DNA of 64,000 nt from Ariolimax columbianus (lineage: Eukaryota > Mollusca > Gastropoda > Stylommatophora > Arionidae), in the NCBI GenBank assembly GCA_036924085.1, contig JAVGWX010000025.1, positions 31,879,921 through 31,943,920 on the forward strand, in the 5' to 3' direction. Under the pieces are notes generated by a model. The model saw only the letters and a program-made list of their open reading frames with translations, searched no databases and had not been told where the DNA came from. The position numbers were made by a program, and so were the translations under genes. Below, one piece after another: positions 1 to 9,517 of this stretch (position 1 is the stretch's first letter; the number at the start of each line of letters is the position of its first letter).

Positions 1-1340
1 GAGAGAATACTGGGGCCCTTTGGATGGCGGGAGAAGAGAGAATACTGGGGCCCTTTGGATGGTGGGGGGGGGGGCAGAGAATACAGGGGCCCTTTGAAAG
101 GCGGGAGAAGAGAGAATACTGGGGCCCTTTGGATGGTGGGGGGGAGAGAATACAGGGGCCCTTTGGATGGCGGGAGAAGAGAGAATACTGGGGCCTTTTG
201 GATGGTGGGGGGGGGGCAGAGAATACTGGGGCCCTTTGGATGGTGGGGGGGAGAGAATACTGGGGCCCTTTGGATGGTGGGGGGGGGAGAGAATACAGGG
301 GCCCTTTGGATGGTGGGGGGGGGCAGAGAATACAGGGGCCCTTTGGATGGTGGGGGGGAGAGAATACTGGGGCCCTTTGGATGGCGGGAGAAGAGAGAAT
401 ACTGGGGCCCTTTGGATGGTGGGGGGGAGAGAATACAGGGGCCCTTTGGATGGCGGGAGAAGAGAGAATACTGGGGCCCTTTGGATGGTGGGGGGGGGGC
501 AGAGAATACAGGGGCCCTTTGAAAGGCGGGAGAAGAGAGAATACTGGGGCCCTTTGGATGGTGGGGGGGAGAGAATACTGGGGCCCTTTGGATGGCGGGA
601 GAAGAGAGAATACTGGGGCCCTTTGGATGGTGGGGGGGGGGGGCAGAGAATACAGGGGCCCTTTGAAAGGCGGGAGAAGAGAGAATACTGGGGCCCTTTG
701 GATGGTGGGGGGGAGAGAATACAGGGGCCCTTTGGATGGCGGGAGAAGAGAGAATACTGGGGCCCTTTGGATGGTGGGGGGGGGCAGAGAATACAGGGGC
801 CCTTTGAAAGGCGGGAAAAGAGAGAATACTGGGGCCCTTTGGATGGTGGGGGGGGGAGAGAATACAGGGGCCCTTTGGATGGTGGGGGGGCAGAGAATAC
901 AGGGGCCCTTTGGATGGCGGGAGAAGAGAGAATACTTGGGCCCTTTGGATGGTGAGGGGGAGAGAATACAGGGGCCCTTTGGATGGTGGGGGGGGGCAGA
1001 GAATACAGGGGCCCTTTGGATGGCGGGAGAAGAGAGAATACTGGGGTCCTTTGGATGGTGGAGGGGGCAGAGAATACAGGGGCCCTTTGGATGGTGGGGG
1101 GGGGCAGAGAATACAGGGGCCCTTTGGATGGCAGGAGAAGAGAGAATACTGGGGCCCTTTGGATGGCGGGAGAAGAGAGAATACTTGGGCCTTTTGGATG
1201 GTGAGGGGGAGAGAATACAGGGGCCCTTTGGATGGTGGGGGGGGGGGCAGAGAATACAGGGGCCCTTTGGATGGCGGGAGAATACTGGGGCCCTTTGGAT
1301 GGTGGAGGGGGGGGGGCAGAGAATACAGGGGCCCTTTGGA
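1..1340 (+). repeat. 34-38-bp minisatellite derived from a LINE endonuclease segment
   Basis: Head-to-tail units with core gaatac(t/a)ggggccctttgg. Two alternating classes are visible, one with gcgggagaagag and one with a variable G-run, so unit length drifts between about 34 and 38 bp. All three plus frames are largely open because the unit lacks stops, so the apparent proteins are artefacts. In one frame the unit reads RIQGPFG, and the last copy runs without a break into GPFGLGLRNESREKLMELF, a LINE endonuclease sequence. The array therefore looks like an amplified piece of the LINE that follows. It is cut by the window start, so its full length is unknown. Confidence 0.93.
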
Positions 1341-1696
1341 TTAGGGCTAAGAAATGAAAGTAGAGAAAAGCTCATGGAATTATTTATGGACAACAATCTT
1401 TCCATCGCAAATACCATCTTTAAACAACACCCCAGACGACTATATGTGTGAACCACCGGATGGGAAAAGCAGAAATCAAATAGACTACATTATAATGCCA
1501 CACAGATGGAGGTCAGGTGTAACATTCGTGAAGACACTACCAGGTACAGACTGTGACTCAGACACTACCAGGTGCAGACTGTGACTCAGACCACCAGCTG
1601 CTAGTCGCAGACATCAAGACACGACATGACGCCAGATGAACTCGCATGCAGGAAATATTCTCATCTCATATCATTATACCTAGAACACATCCCAAA

Positions 1697-1833
1697 CATC
1701 AGAGTTACATCAGAGTTACATCAGAGTTACATCAGAGTTACATCAGAGTTACATCAGAGTTACACCAGAGTTACATCAGAGTTACATCAGAGTTACATCA
1801 GAGTTACATCAGAGTTACATCAGAGTTACATCA
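1697..1833 (+). repeat. 11-bp tandem repeat (about 12 copies) inside the LINE relic
   Basis: Unit catcagagtta repeated about 12 times with one visible substitution (catc to cacc). Because 11 is not a multiple of three, the repeat is read in all frames and gives open frames of no significance. The LINE linker resumes directly afterwards with EKTMRLIEERN. Confidence 0.95.
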
Positions 1834-1933
1834 CAGAAAAGACCATGAGACTCATAGAAGAAAGAAACAAATTAATACAATTTGGGATATAACGCAGTAG
1901 CCACAAATACAGAAACAGCACAAGACAAATTAG

Positions 1934-2945
1934 AAGAGAGATCAGGAAGGACAAGAAACAACACATATTAGTTACCTGTAGCAGAATATAGGAGAGATTC
2001 GGAAGGACAAGAAACAACACATATTAGTTACCTGTAGCAGAATATAGGAGAGATTCGGAAGGACAAGAAACAACACATATTAGACACCTGTAGCAGAATA
2101 GAGGAGAGATTCGGAAGGACAAGAAACAACACATATTAGTTACCTGTAGCAGAATAGAGGAGAGATTCGGAAGGACAAGAAACAACACATATTAGTTACC
2201 TGTAGCAGAATAGAGGAGAGATTCGGAAGGACAAGAAACAACACATATTAAACACCTGTAGCAGAATAGAGGAGAGATTCGGAAGGACAAGAAACAACAC
2301 ATATTAGATACCTGTAGCAGAATAGAGGAGAGATTCGGAAGGACAAGAAACAACACATATTAGACACCTGTAGCAGAATAGAGGAGAGATTCGGAAGGAC
2401 AAGAAACAACACATATTAGATACCTGTAGCAGAATAGGAGAGATTCGGAAGGACAAGAAACAACACATATTAGATACCTGTAGCAGAATAGAGGAGAGAT
2501 TCGGAAGGACAAAAAACAACACATATTAGATACCTGTAGCAGAATAGAGGAGAGATCCGGAAGGACAAGAAACAACACATATTAGATACCTGTAGCAGAA
2601 TAGAGGAGAGATTCGGAAGGACAAGAAACAACACATATTAGATACCTGTAGAAGAATAGAGGAGAGATTCGGAAGGACAAGAAACAACACATATTAGATA
2701 CCTGTAGCAGAATAGAGGAGAGATTCGGAAGGACAAGAAACAACACATATTAGATACCTGTAGCAGAATAGAGGAGAGATTCGGAAGGACAAGAAACAAC
2801 ACATATTAGACACCTGTAGCAGAATAGAGGAGAGATTCGGAAGGACAAGAAACAACACATATTAGATACCTGTAGCAGAATAGAGGAGAGATTCGGAAGG
2901 ACAAGAAACAACACATTTTAGACACCTGTAACAGAATGGAGGAGT
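1934..2945 (+). repeat. 56-bp minisatellite (about 18 copies) built from LINE linker coding sequence
   Basis: Regular 56-bp period with core ggaaggacaagaaacaacac. Each unit encodes RKDKKQHIL followed by TCSRIEE, the post-endonuclease linker of RTE-like LINEs. The final copy continues as NRMEELEKQGREAQING, which fits the next residues of that linker. The array is an expansion of one stretch of the LINE. Copies differ by only a few substitutions or single-base gaps, so homogenisation or expansion is recent. Confidence 0.93.
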
Positions 2946-3083
2946 TAGAAAAACAAGGGAGAGAAGCTCAAATAAATGGCCGGTGAGCAATCATTTATAG
3001 AACAAGGTTTGTAGTCTTTAGATCTAGTCTAAGAAAAATTTGTAATATCAGAACTGGGTTATCCCAACAAGGCCATGATTAAA

Positions 3084-5152
3084 ACTTAACTTAACTTCTT
3101 TATACTGGTTCAGAAGACTCTGCAGAGTCTGTATTCAACGAGTTTCATTTACATCACCTTGCTCTAAAATCTATATGGATCCACTTTATTCTTAAATGCA
3201 TTAACTGTCCCTGCCTCCACTACGTCCCCTGGCAATGCATTTTGAGCATTCACCACTCTCTGACCAAAAAAATATTTCCTAATATCTAACCCGGACCTCT
3301 CTTTAGTCAGCTTGTAGCTATGCCCTCGTGTTATTGTAGGTGGCTGTATTTAAAAAAACTTGTTATAGTCTAATTTATCCATTCCTCTGATCATCTTATA
3401 AACCTGTATTAAGTCACCACGAATTCTTCTCTCTTCTAGACACTGTAGGCCGGTTTTTCTGAGTCTTTCCTCATAACTGTAATTCTGGAATCCCACTATC
3501 ATCTTTGTCGCTCTTTTTTGTATCCTTTTCAGCATGTTTATAATCCCTCTACGACAATGACTCCACACCTGTACACAGTACTCCAATCTAGGTCTAACTA
3601 AAGCTTTATACAGTTTGACTATCACTTCTTTGCTCCTATGTTTAATATTTCTTTTTATCATACCTAACATTGCATTTTGCCTTTTTCACTGCTACCTGGA
3701 CTTGCTCACTCACTTTACCTGTATGATCTATTATAACCCCTAGGTCCCTTTCCTTATCTATCTTTCTAATATTGCTTTCTCCCATTCTGTAATTATGTTC
3801 CATATTGGATCTACCCATGTGGATGACTGTACATTTATCTACATTAAACTCCATTTGCCAGCTTACAGACCATTCTCGAATTTTATCTAAATCCGACATC
3901 AATATATCCACTTCCGCTTTAGATGAGACACTACTGCATAGTTTTGTGTCATCAGCAAATTTTGCAATCATGGATCTCATATCAATGTCCAAATCATTTA
4001 TATATATCAAGAACAAAATTGGTCCCATAACCGAGTCCTGTGGCACTCCCCTTTTCACTCCCCACCAATCAGAGTACTCCTTATTTATGCCCACCCTCCG
4101 CCTTCTTCCCGTTAACCAATTTTCAATCCATTTGGTAACTTCCCCACCTATTCCACATGATTTTAACTTTCGAAATAATCTTTGATGAAGTACTCTATGA
4201 AAGGCCCTTTGCAAAATCTAGATAAATAACGTCTACTGGCTCCCCTTTATCTATCATTTTAGTAACCTCCTCCATGAATTCTAATAGATCTGTTAAGCAC
4301 GATCTCCCTCTAGTAAACCCATGCTGACTATTTATGATTAGATTAAACTTGTATAAATGCATTACAATGTTTTCTTTGATTATTGACTCTAACAATTTAC
4401 AGACTATGCTCGTTAAACTCACCGGTCTATAATTTGCTGGATCTGATTTTTTTGCCATTTTTGAATAAGGGGATCACTCCTGCATCTTTCCAATCCCGTG
4501 GAACAATCCCTTTTGTAAGTGATTGAGAACATAATATAGCCAATGGTTTTGCTAGTTGGTCTGTAATTTCAAACAGCAATTTCGGATGAATACCATCTTG
4601 ACCTGGACATTTATCCATTTTCAACCCCTGCAATTTTTTAAAAACCATTTCCTCTGTAATACAGATTGATCTTAATCCCGCTGTATCCATGTCTCTTTGA
4701 AAAATATCTATAGGCTCTGGGATCTCGGAGCAGTCCTCCTTTGTGTAGATTGTGCCAAAGTGCTGATTGAGTAGATTAGCTGCCTCCCTATTCTCACTTA
4801 TTATTTTCCCTGTACTGTCTATGAGAGGGCCTACTTTGTCTTTCGTTCTTTGTTTATTTCTAACATAAGAAAAGAAGCTTTTACTGTCAGTCTTGATCCT
4901 CTGAGCAAGTTTTTTTTCAAAGTCTATTTTTGCTGTTTTATTCGCTTTCTGAGATATGTTCTGCTTGTCCAAATATTTTACATATGTTTCTTTTGATTTA
5001 CCTGCCTCTATATATTTTTGCCATGCTTTATTTTTTGCTCTTCTACATTTCCCTACAAATCTAGTTATCCACTTTTTACGCTTGGGGTTTACCTCTTTAC
5101 ATGGAACACATTCCTCTTTTAGCGTTTCTAGAATTGTTTTGAAACTCTCCCA
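3084..5152 (-). mobile_element. CR1-like LINE, 5'-truncated
   Basis: Reading the minus strand from 5152 to 3084: end of the endonuclease linker, full RT, C-terminal region, 3'UTR and a short 3' tail of TTAAG repeats (the cttaacttaac at 3084-3096 read in reverse). The RT carries CPGQDGIHPKLL, NYRPVSLTSIVCKLLES and FADDTKL. The C-terminus has VRPRLEYCVQVWS and SYEERLRKTGLQCLEERR, typical of the CR1 group, which has no RNase H. The copy is 5'-truncated, as usual for target-primed reverse transcription. Sequence matching its upstream part is present on the plus strand at 7190-9226 and 41124-41755. Confidence 0.9.
3350..4972 (-). pseudogene. CR1-like ORF2 pseudogene: reverse transcriptase and C-terminal region
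   Basis: Three overlapping frames together make one RT. 4972-4427 holds the fingers (KCPGQDGIHP, IVPRDWKDAGVIPLF). 4458-4195 continues with SDPANYRPVSLTS up to DVIYLDFAK, so a frameshift lies near 4440. 4214-3642 carries RGVPQDSVMGPILFLIYIND and catalytic FADD, with a second frameshift near 4205. 3670-3350 carries the C-terminal LEYCVQVW segment after a third shift near 3655. The element would mobilise by nicking DNA and copying its own RNA; this copy cannot, since endonuclease and an intact frame are missing. Confidence 0.88.
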
Positions 5153-5454
5153 CTTATAAATTCTGTGTTAGAAAGATCCAGCTAGATTTAGTTTAGTTTT
5201 GATAATGTTCTAAACCACAGACTTGTAATAAATGAACAATCTGGTGTGAGACAAGCTGTCTGTCAGGAAAAACAGGAGGTAAGCAGGGGAAACAATCCAC
5301 CTTACGTCCCAAACTATCAGGCAGGAGAGATAAGTGAGGTCTGTCACATGATAGTGATCATTGGCGCATATGACCAGGATTCCTTAGAACTATTACATAA
5401 TATATGTCAACTGGTTCTCATGATCAGTATAGTCTAAGTAGTATAGTCTATTAC
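5153..5454. other. Non-repetitive spacer, nothing recognised
   Basis: AT-rich unique sequence between the truncated CR1-like LINE and the composite repeat block. No open frame resembling a known family, no splice-site pair and no tRNA-like motif that I can support. Confidence 0.5.
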
Positions 5455-5499
5455 ACTAAGCACAAATAGACAGGCACAAATAGACCTTCTCGGCACAAA

Positions 5500-6122
5500 T
5501 AGACCTTGACAGTCTGATGGAAACTTGACATGGAAACTTGACAGCCTGATGGAAACTTGACATGGAAACTTGACAGCCTGATGGTAATTTGACAGCCTGA
5601 TGGAAACTTGACATGGAAACTTGACAGCCTGATGGAAACTTGATTAGAGTTACAGGTTGAGGAGAATTCAGCAAGAGGAAAACAGCGATATACTAGGGAA
5701 GAAAACATCAAAAGACGAACAAACAAGTCTCTCTAAGTCTAGCACCAAGACAAGAGACGAACGAACAATAGCCTCTCTGACAAGAGATGAACGAACATGG
5801 AAACTTGACAGCCTGATGGAAACTTGACATGGAAACTTGTCAGTCTGATGGAAACTTGACAGCCTCATGGAAATTTGACATGGAAACATGACAGCCTGAT
5901 GGAAATTTGACAGCCTGATGGAAACCTGACATGGAAACTTGACAGCCTGATGGAAACTTGACAGCCTGATGGAAACTTGACAGCCTGATGGAAACTTGAC
6001 ATGGAAACTTGACAGCCTGATGGAAACTTGGCAGCCTGATGGAAACTTGAAATGGAAACTTGACAGCCAGATGGAAACTTGACAGCCTAATGGAAACTTG
6101 ACAGCCTGATGGAAACTTGATT
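5500..6122. repeat. 13/19-bp composite minisatellite
   Basis: Built from two related units, ttgacagcctgatggaaac (19 bp) and ttgacatggaaac (13 bp), in irregular order. A non-repeated block starting gattagagttacaggttga at 5642 recurs at 6121, so the array and the following block form one larger duplication of about 480 bp. Confidence 0.9.
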
Positions 6123-6340
6123 AGAGTTACAGGTTGAAGAGAATTGAGCAAGAGGAAGACTGTGATATACTAGGGAAGAAAACATCAAAAGATGAACAAA
6201 CAATAGTCTCTCTCTCTCTCTGAGTCTAGCACCAAGACAAGAAATGAACGAACAATAGTCTCTCTCTCTGAGTCTAGCACCAAGACAAGAGATGAACGAA
6301 CAATAGTCTCTCTCTCTGAGTCTAGCACAAAGACAAAATA
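6121..6340. repeat. Second copy of the 5642-5797 block with a small tandem array
   Basis: Repeats the 5642 block and then carries about three copies of a roughly 48-bp unit containing gtctctctctctgagtctag and agatgaacgaacaatag. Contains CT dinucleotide runs of variable length. Confidence 0.8.
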
Positions 6341-6511
6341 TTTACAAGACGCTAGTCATGTCCAAGAGAAGATCTGGAAGCTAGCAAAGACCCTTTACAA
6401 TCCAACCTAATTTACAAGACGCTAGTCATGTCCAAGAGAAGATCTGGAAGCTAGCAAAGACCCTTTACAATCCAACCTAATTTACAAGACGCTAGTCATG
6501 TCCAAGAGAAG
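6341..6511. repeat. 70-bp tandem repeat, 2.4 copies
   Basis: Exact 70-bp period beginning tttacaagacgctagtcatg at 6341, 6411 and 6481; the third copy breaks off at 6511. The first two copies look identical, implying a very recent duplication. Confidence 0.95.
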
Positions 6512-7189
6512 ATGTCCCATTTGATGCGGTTCATAGTCCAAAAAATTGAAAATTTTGATTTTTAAATTTAAAGATACAGAATAGAATTATCTATCACACA
6601 AAGTTTGTTTAATGATCAAATTTAGCTTAAATAACAAGATTTGGTTGATATGCCCCATACTTCATCTTCTTCTTCGTTCGTTCTCAATCTCCCGCTACCA
6701 AACCCTGAAAGGACTTAAGTAGCAGAATGTAGTCCAGAGAACGGAATGCGTTGTGTCGTAGTTTACAGCTTGACTGCGATATTTGCACCTTTCGGTCCAA
6801 CATATCTGACTTCAGCAAGCATTTTTTGAGTACCGGGTTAGCAATCCCTCTTCGATCCCTTCTCCTTAGCCAGTCTGCCTTGCTGCAGCCTGTTATCCAG
6901 GATCACCGCGTGGAGGTGTAGAAGGGTCTTGGCAGCTCTGGTTCGCTGGCCCTGATGCTAGCAGTCAGCATCTTCATCCCATATGTGCCATACGACTTGC
7001 GACTTATGACATGTGAAACGATGTGTGACTTGTGACGTGCGACTTTTGACATGTGGCATGTGACTTGTGATATGGAACTGTAGGTGCAGCTACTCAAATT
7101 GGCTGCAATGGACAATTTGGACTAACGGATTAAATGAGGAAGAGAGCTACCAGCCAAGAATTGTGATTGAAAATAAAGGAATTTATTGA
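6512..7189. other. Unassigned sequence with a possible dispersed repeat (6660-6975)
   Basis: 6512-6660 is AT-rich and featureless. From about 6662 there is cttcttcttcgttcgttc, read on the minus strand as a GAA-type tail like the 3' tails of other elements here. Upstream of it on the minus strand (6690-6910) is a stretch with few stops, partly reading KCLLKSDMLDRKVQISQSSC. I do not recognise the family. 6990-7080 holds short alternating gtgac/atgtg motifs. No host exon is supported. Confidence 0.35.
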
Positions 7190-7441
7190 TGTGAAAGTAG
7201 ACACAAGTAAGATAGGGGAGGTTTACATCTAAATGAGATAGGACAGCATGTTGTAGCAAAGTATATGTTTAATCATTGCGTTAGAAATTTAAACTAGTAA
7301 GGCCTATGAAGTATGAGACTAAAGATAGGCCTACAATAGGGTACTATAGAGGATGTAGTCAATGGGTAAATTTGGGGTCAGGGAAGTTTGAAATAAGTAG
7401 TGGAAAGGCAAACACTAAAATGATAAAGCAAAAGCAAAAAA

Positions 7442-8371
7442 GTGGAAAAACAACAAAATTACAAACTAAAATGTTTTTATGCAAATGTGAGAAGCATAGT
7501 AAATAAAAGAGAAGAATTGGAACTGTATGTAGAAGAAGAAAAACCAGATATAATAGGGTTAACAGAATCATGGACATATGAGGACATTGCAGATAGTGAA
7601 CTTGAAATAGAGGGATATTCAATGTTAATGAAAGATAGGATAGTTGGAGACAAGACTAAGGGAGGTGGTGTTTTATTATACTGTATAAATTATGTTAATA
7701 TAACGATCAAAGATGATTTATCATGTGGGGACAAAAATGAAAGTGTAGGGGAAGAAATAGAAAGTGGGGGTGAAAAAATAGTGGTTGAGGTATGCTATAG
7801 ATGTCCATCAAGTCAAAAGGAGGAAGATGAGGAGCTGATTAGTAGCATAGCAAAGGCAAGTGAAGGGAAATTATTATTAATGGGAGATTTCAACTTTGCA
7901 GAAATAAAATGGGATATGGCAGAAGCACTTGTAGAGTCAAAACCTTTTGTTAAGTGCATAACTGATAATTTTTTAATTCAACATGTAGAAGCAGCTACCA
8001 GAGGCAAAAACATACTTGACCTAGTTTTTACTACAGAGGAAAATATGATTGAGAACGTTACCGTTGGGGAACTGTTTGGCTCAAGTGACCATCAAATCAT
8101 CCGTTGGGATCTTATTGCAGGGAAAGAAGTAAACATAAACACGCGAACATACGACTACTCTAAGGCAGATGTTAAGAGGATGAAAGAGGCAGCGAACCAC
8201 ATAATCTGGAAAGGTATTGTTGTAGGAACAGATGTTGAACAGGAGTGGGAGAGTTTTAAAACAGTTCTAGAAAAGCTAAAAGAGGAATGTGTTCCATGTA
8301 GGGAGGTAAACCCCAAGCGTAAACAGTGGATAACTAGATTTGTAGTTAAATGTAGAAGAGCTAAAAAATAA
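7442..8371 (+). pseudogene. CR1-like ORF2 endonuclease (EEP) domain
   Basis: About 310 residues, the largest uninterrupted LINE domain in the left half. APE/EEP motifs appear in order: FYANVRSIVNKREELEL, PDIIGLTESW, GGGVLLY, LLMGDFNF, ILDLVFTTEENMIENV and GSSDH. In the family this domain nicks the target DNA to prime reverse transcription. The frame is lost at about 8371 (RRAKK then stop), where the copy at 41124-41755 continues in frame as RRAKNKAWKKYIEAGKS. The methionine at 7442 sits just before the domain and is a reasonable start, but ORF2 starts in this group are not well marked. Confidence 0.88.
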
Positions 8372-9226
8372 AGCATGGAAAAAATATATAGAGGCAGGTA
8401 AATCAAAAGAAACATATTAAAAATATTTGGACAAGCAATACATATCTCAGAAAGTGAATATAACAGCAAAACTAGACTTTTTAAAAAAACTTGCTCAGAG
8501 GATCAAGACTGACAGTAAAAGCTTCTTCTCTTATGTTGGAAATAAACAAAGAATGAAAGACAAAAGTAGGCCCTCTCATAGACAGTACAGGGGAAATAAT
8601 AAGTGAGAATAGGGAGGCTGCTAATCTGCTCAATCAGCACTTTGGCACAATCTACACAAAGGAGGACTGCTCCGAGATCCCAGAGCCTATTGATATCTTT
8701 CAAAGAGACATGGATACAGCAGGATTAAGATCAATCTGTATTACAGAGGAAATGGTTTTTTAAAAATTGGAGGGGTTGAAAGTGAATAAATGTCCAGGTC
8801 AAGATGGTATCCATCTAAAATTGCTGTATGAAATTAGAGACCAACTAGCAAAACCATTGGCTATATTATGTTCTCAATCAATTACAAAAGGGATTGTTCC
8901 ACAGGATTGGAAAGATGCAGGAGTGATCCCCTTATTCAAAAAAGGCAAAAAATCAGATCCAGTGAATTATAGACCGGTGGTTTTAACGAGCATAGTCTGT
9001 AAATTGTTAGAGTCAATAATCAAAGAAAACATTGAAATGCATTTAGACAAGTTTAATCTAATCAGAAATAGTCAGCATGTGTTTACTAGAGGGAGATCGT
9101 GCTTAACAGATCTATTAGAATTCATGGAGGAGGTTACCAAAATGATAAAGGGGAGCCAGTGGACGTTATTTATCTAGATTTTGCAAAGGCCTCTGATAGA
9201 GTACCTCATCAAAGATTATCTCGAAA
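8372..9226 (+). pseudogene. CR1-like linker and RT N-terminus, broken
   Basis: Out-of-frame continuation of the same element. The linker reads KKLAQRIKTDSKSFFSYVG, then from 8767 the RT fingers read NKCPGQDGIHLKLLYEI, VNYRPVVLTSIVCKLLES and RGRSCLTDLLEFMEEVTKM. Another frameshift lies near 9150, after which VDVIYLDFAKASDRVPHQRL continues until 9226. The catalytic FADD segment is absent because of the 3' truncation. Confidence 0.85.
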
Positions 9227-9517
9227 GTTATACCATGCCCGTAGCACCCTGTGTTTTGTCCAGCTCTGTCTCCTGTTTTTCGACACTGTCTGTTCTAGCT
9301 GTACAGGCTGATCCATGAGTGACAGTCCCTGCCACCGATCGTACAATCATACTGAGGAGGCTGACTTGCCAGGCTGTTCCTTAATTGCTTCAGTCTTTCT
9401 CTTTTCTCTGCAGCCAGAAGACCTCTACGAGCTTCAGCAGCCACTATGCCCTCTCCAACTGACTGTGTCCAACCAGTTCAATCCTGAGCAATCGTTTCCC
9501 AGCTCTCGGATGGGAAG

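Larger units (their letters stand above)
1341..2992 (+). mobile_element. Degenerate non-LTR retrotransposon (RTE/BovB-like endonuclease region)
   Basis: Conceptual translation in shifting frames gives GLRNESREKLMELF, IANTIFKQHPRRLY, GKSRNQIDYIIMPHRWRS and a DHQLLVADIKTR-like segment. This is the C-terminal half of the APE endonuclease of RTE/BovB-like LINEs. The linker that normally follows is also recognisable (EKTMRLIEERNKLIQ, then REIRKDKKQHIL and CSRIEE). There is a frameshift near 1445 and a small duplication of a gactcagacactaccaggt block near 1540-1585. Two tandem arrays (11 bp and 56 bp) interrupt the linker. No RT domain follows. The family is inferred from motif order; the plus-strand relic character is clear. 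Confidence 0.75.
7190..9226 (+). mobile_element. CR1-like LINE, 3'-truncated
   Basis: About 7205-7296 translates as GLHLNEIGQHVVAKYMFNH and a stop at 7294, resembling the last residues of the esterase-like ORF1 of CR1 elements. ORF2 endonuclease follows at 7442-8371 and the RT N-terminus to about 9226. The sequence then changes abruptly to the zinc-finger end of a minus-strand LINE, so the RT palm, C-terminus and 3' tail are missing. Since LINEs are normally 5'- and not 3'-truncated, the 3' end was removed after insertion. Confidence 0.88.

Noticed and set aside
24..1451. 475-codon plus frame at the window start
   Set aside because: Array translation; only its last 35 or so residues are LINE endonuclease, already annotated as a relic.
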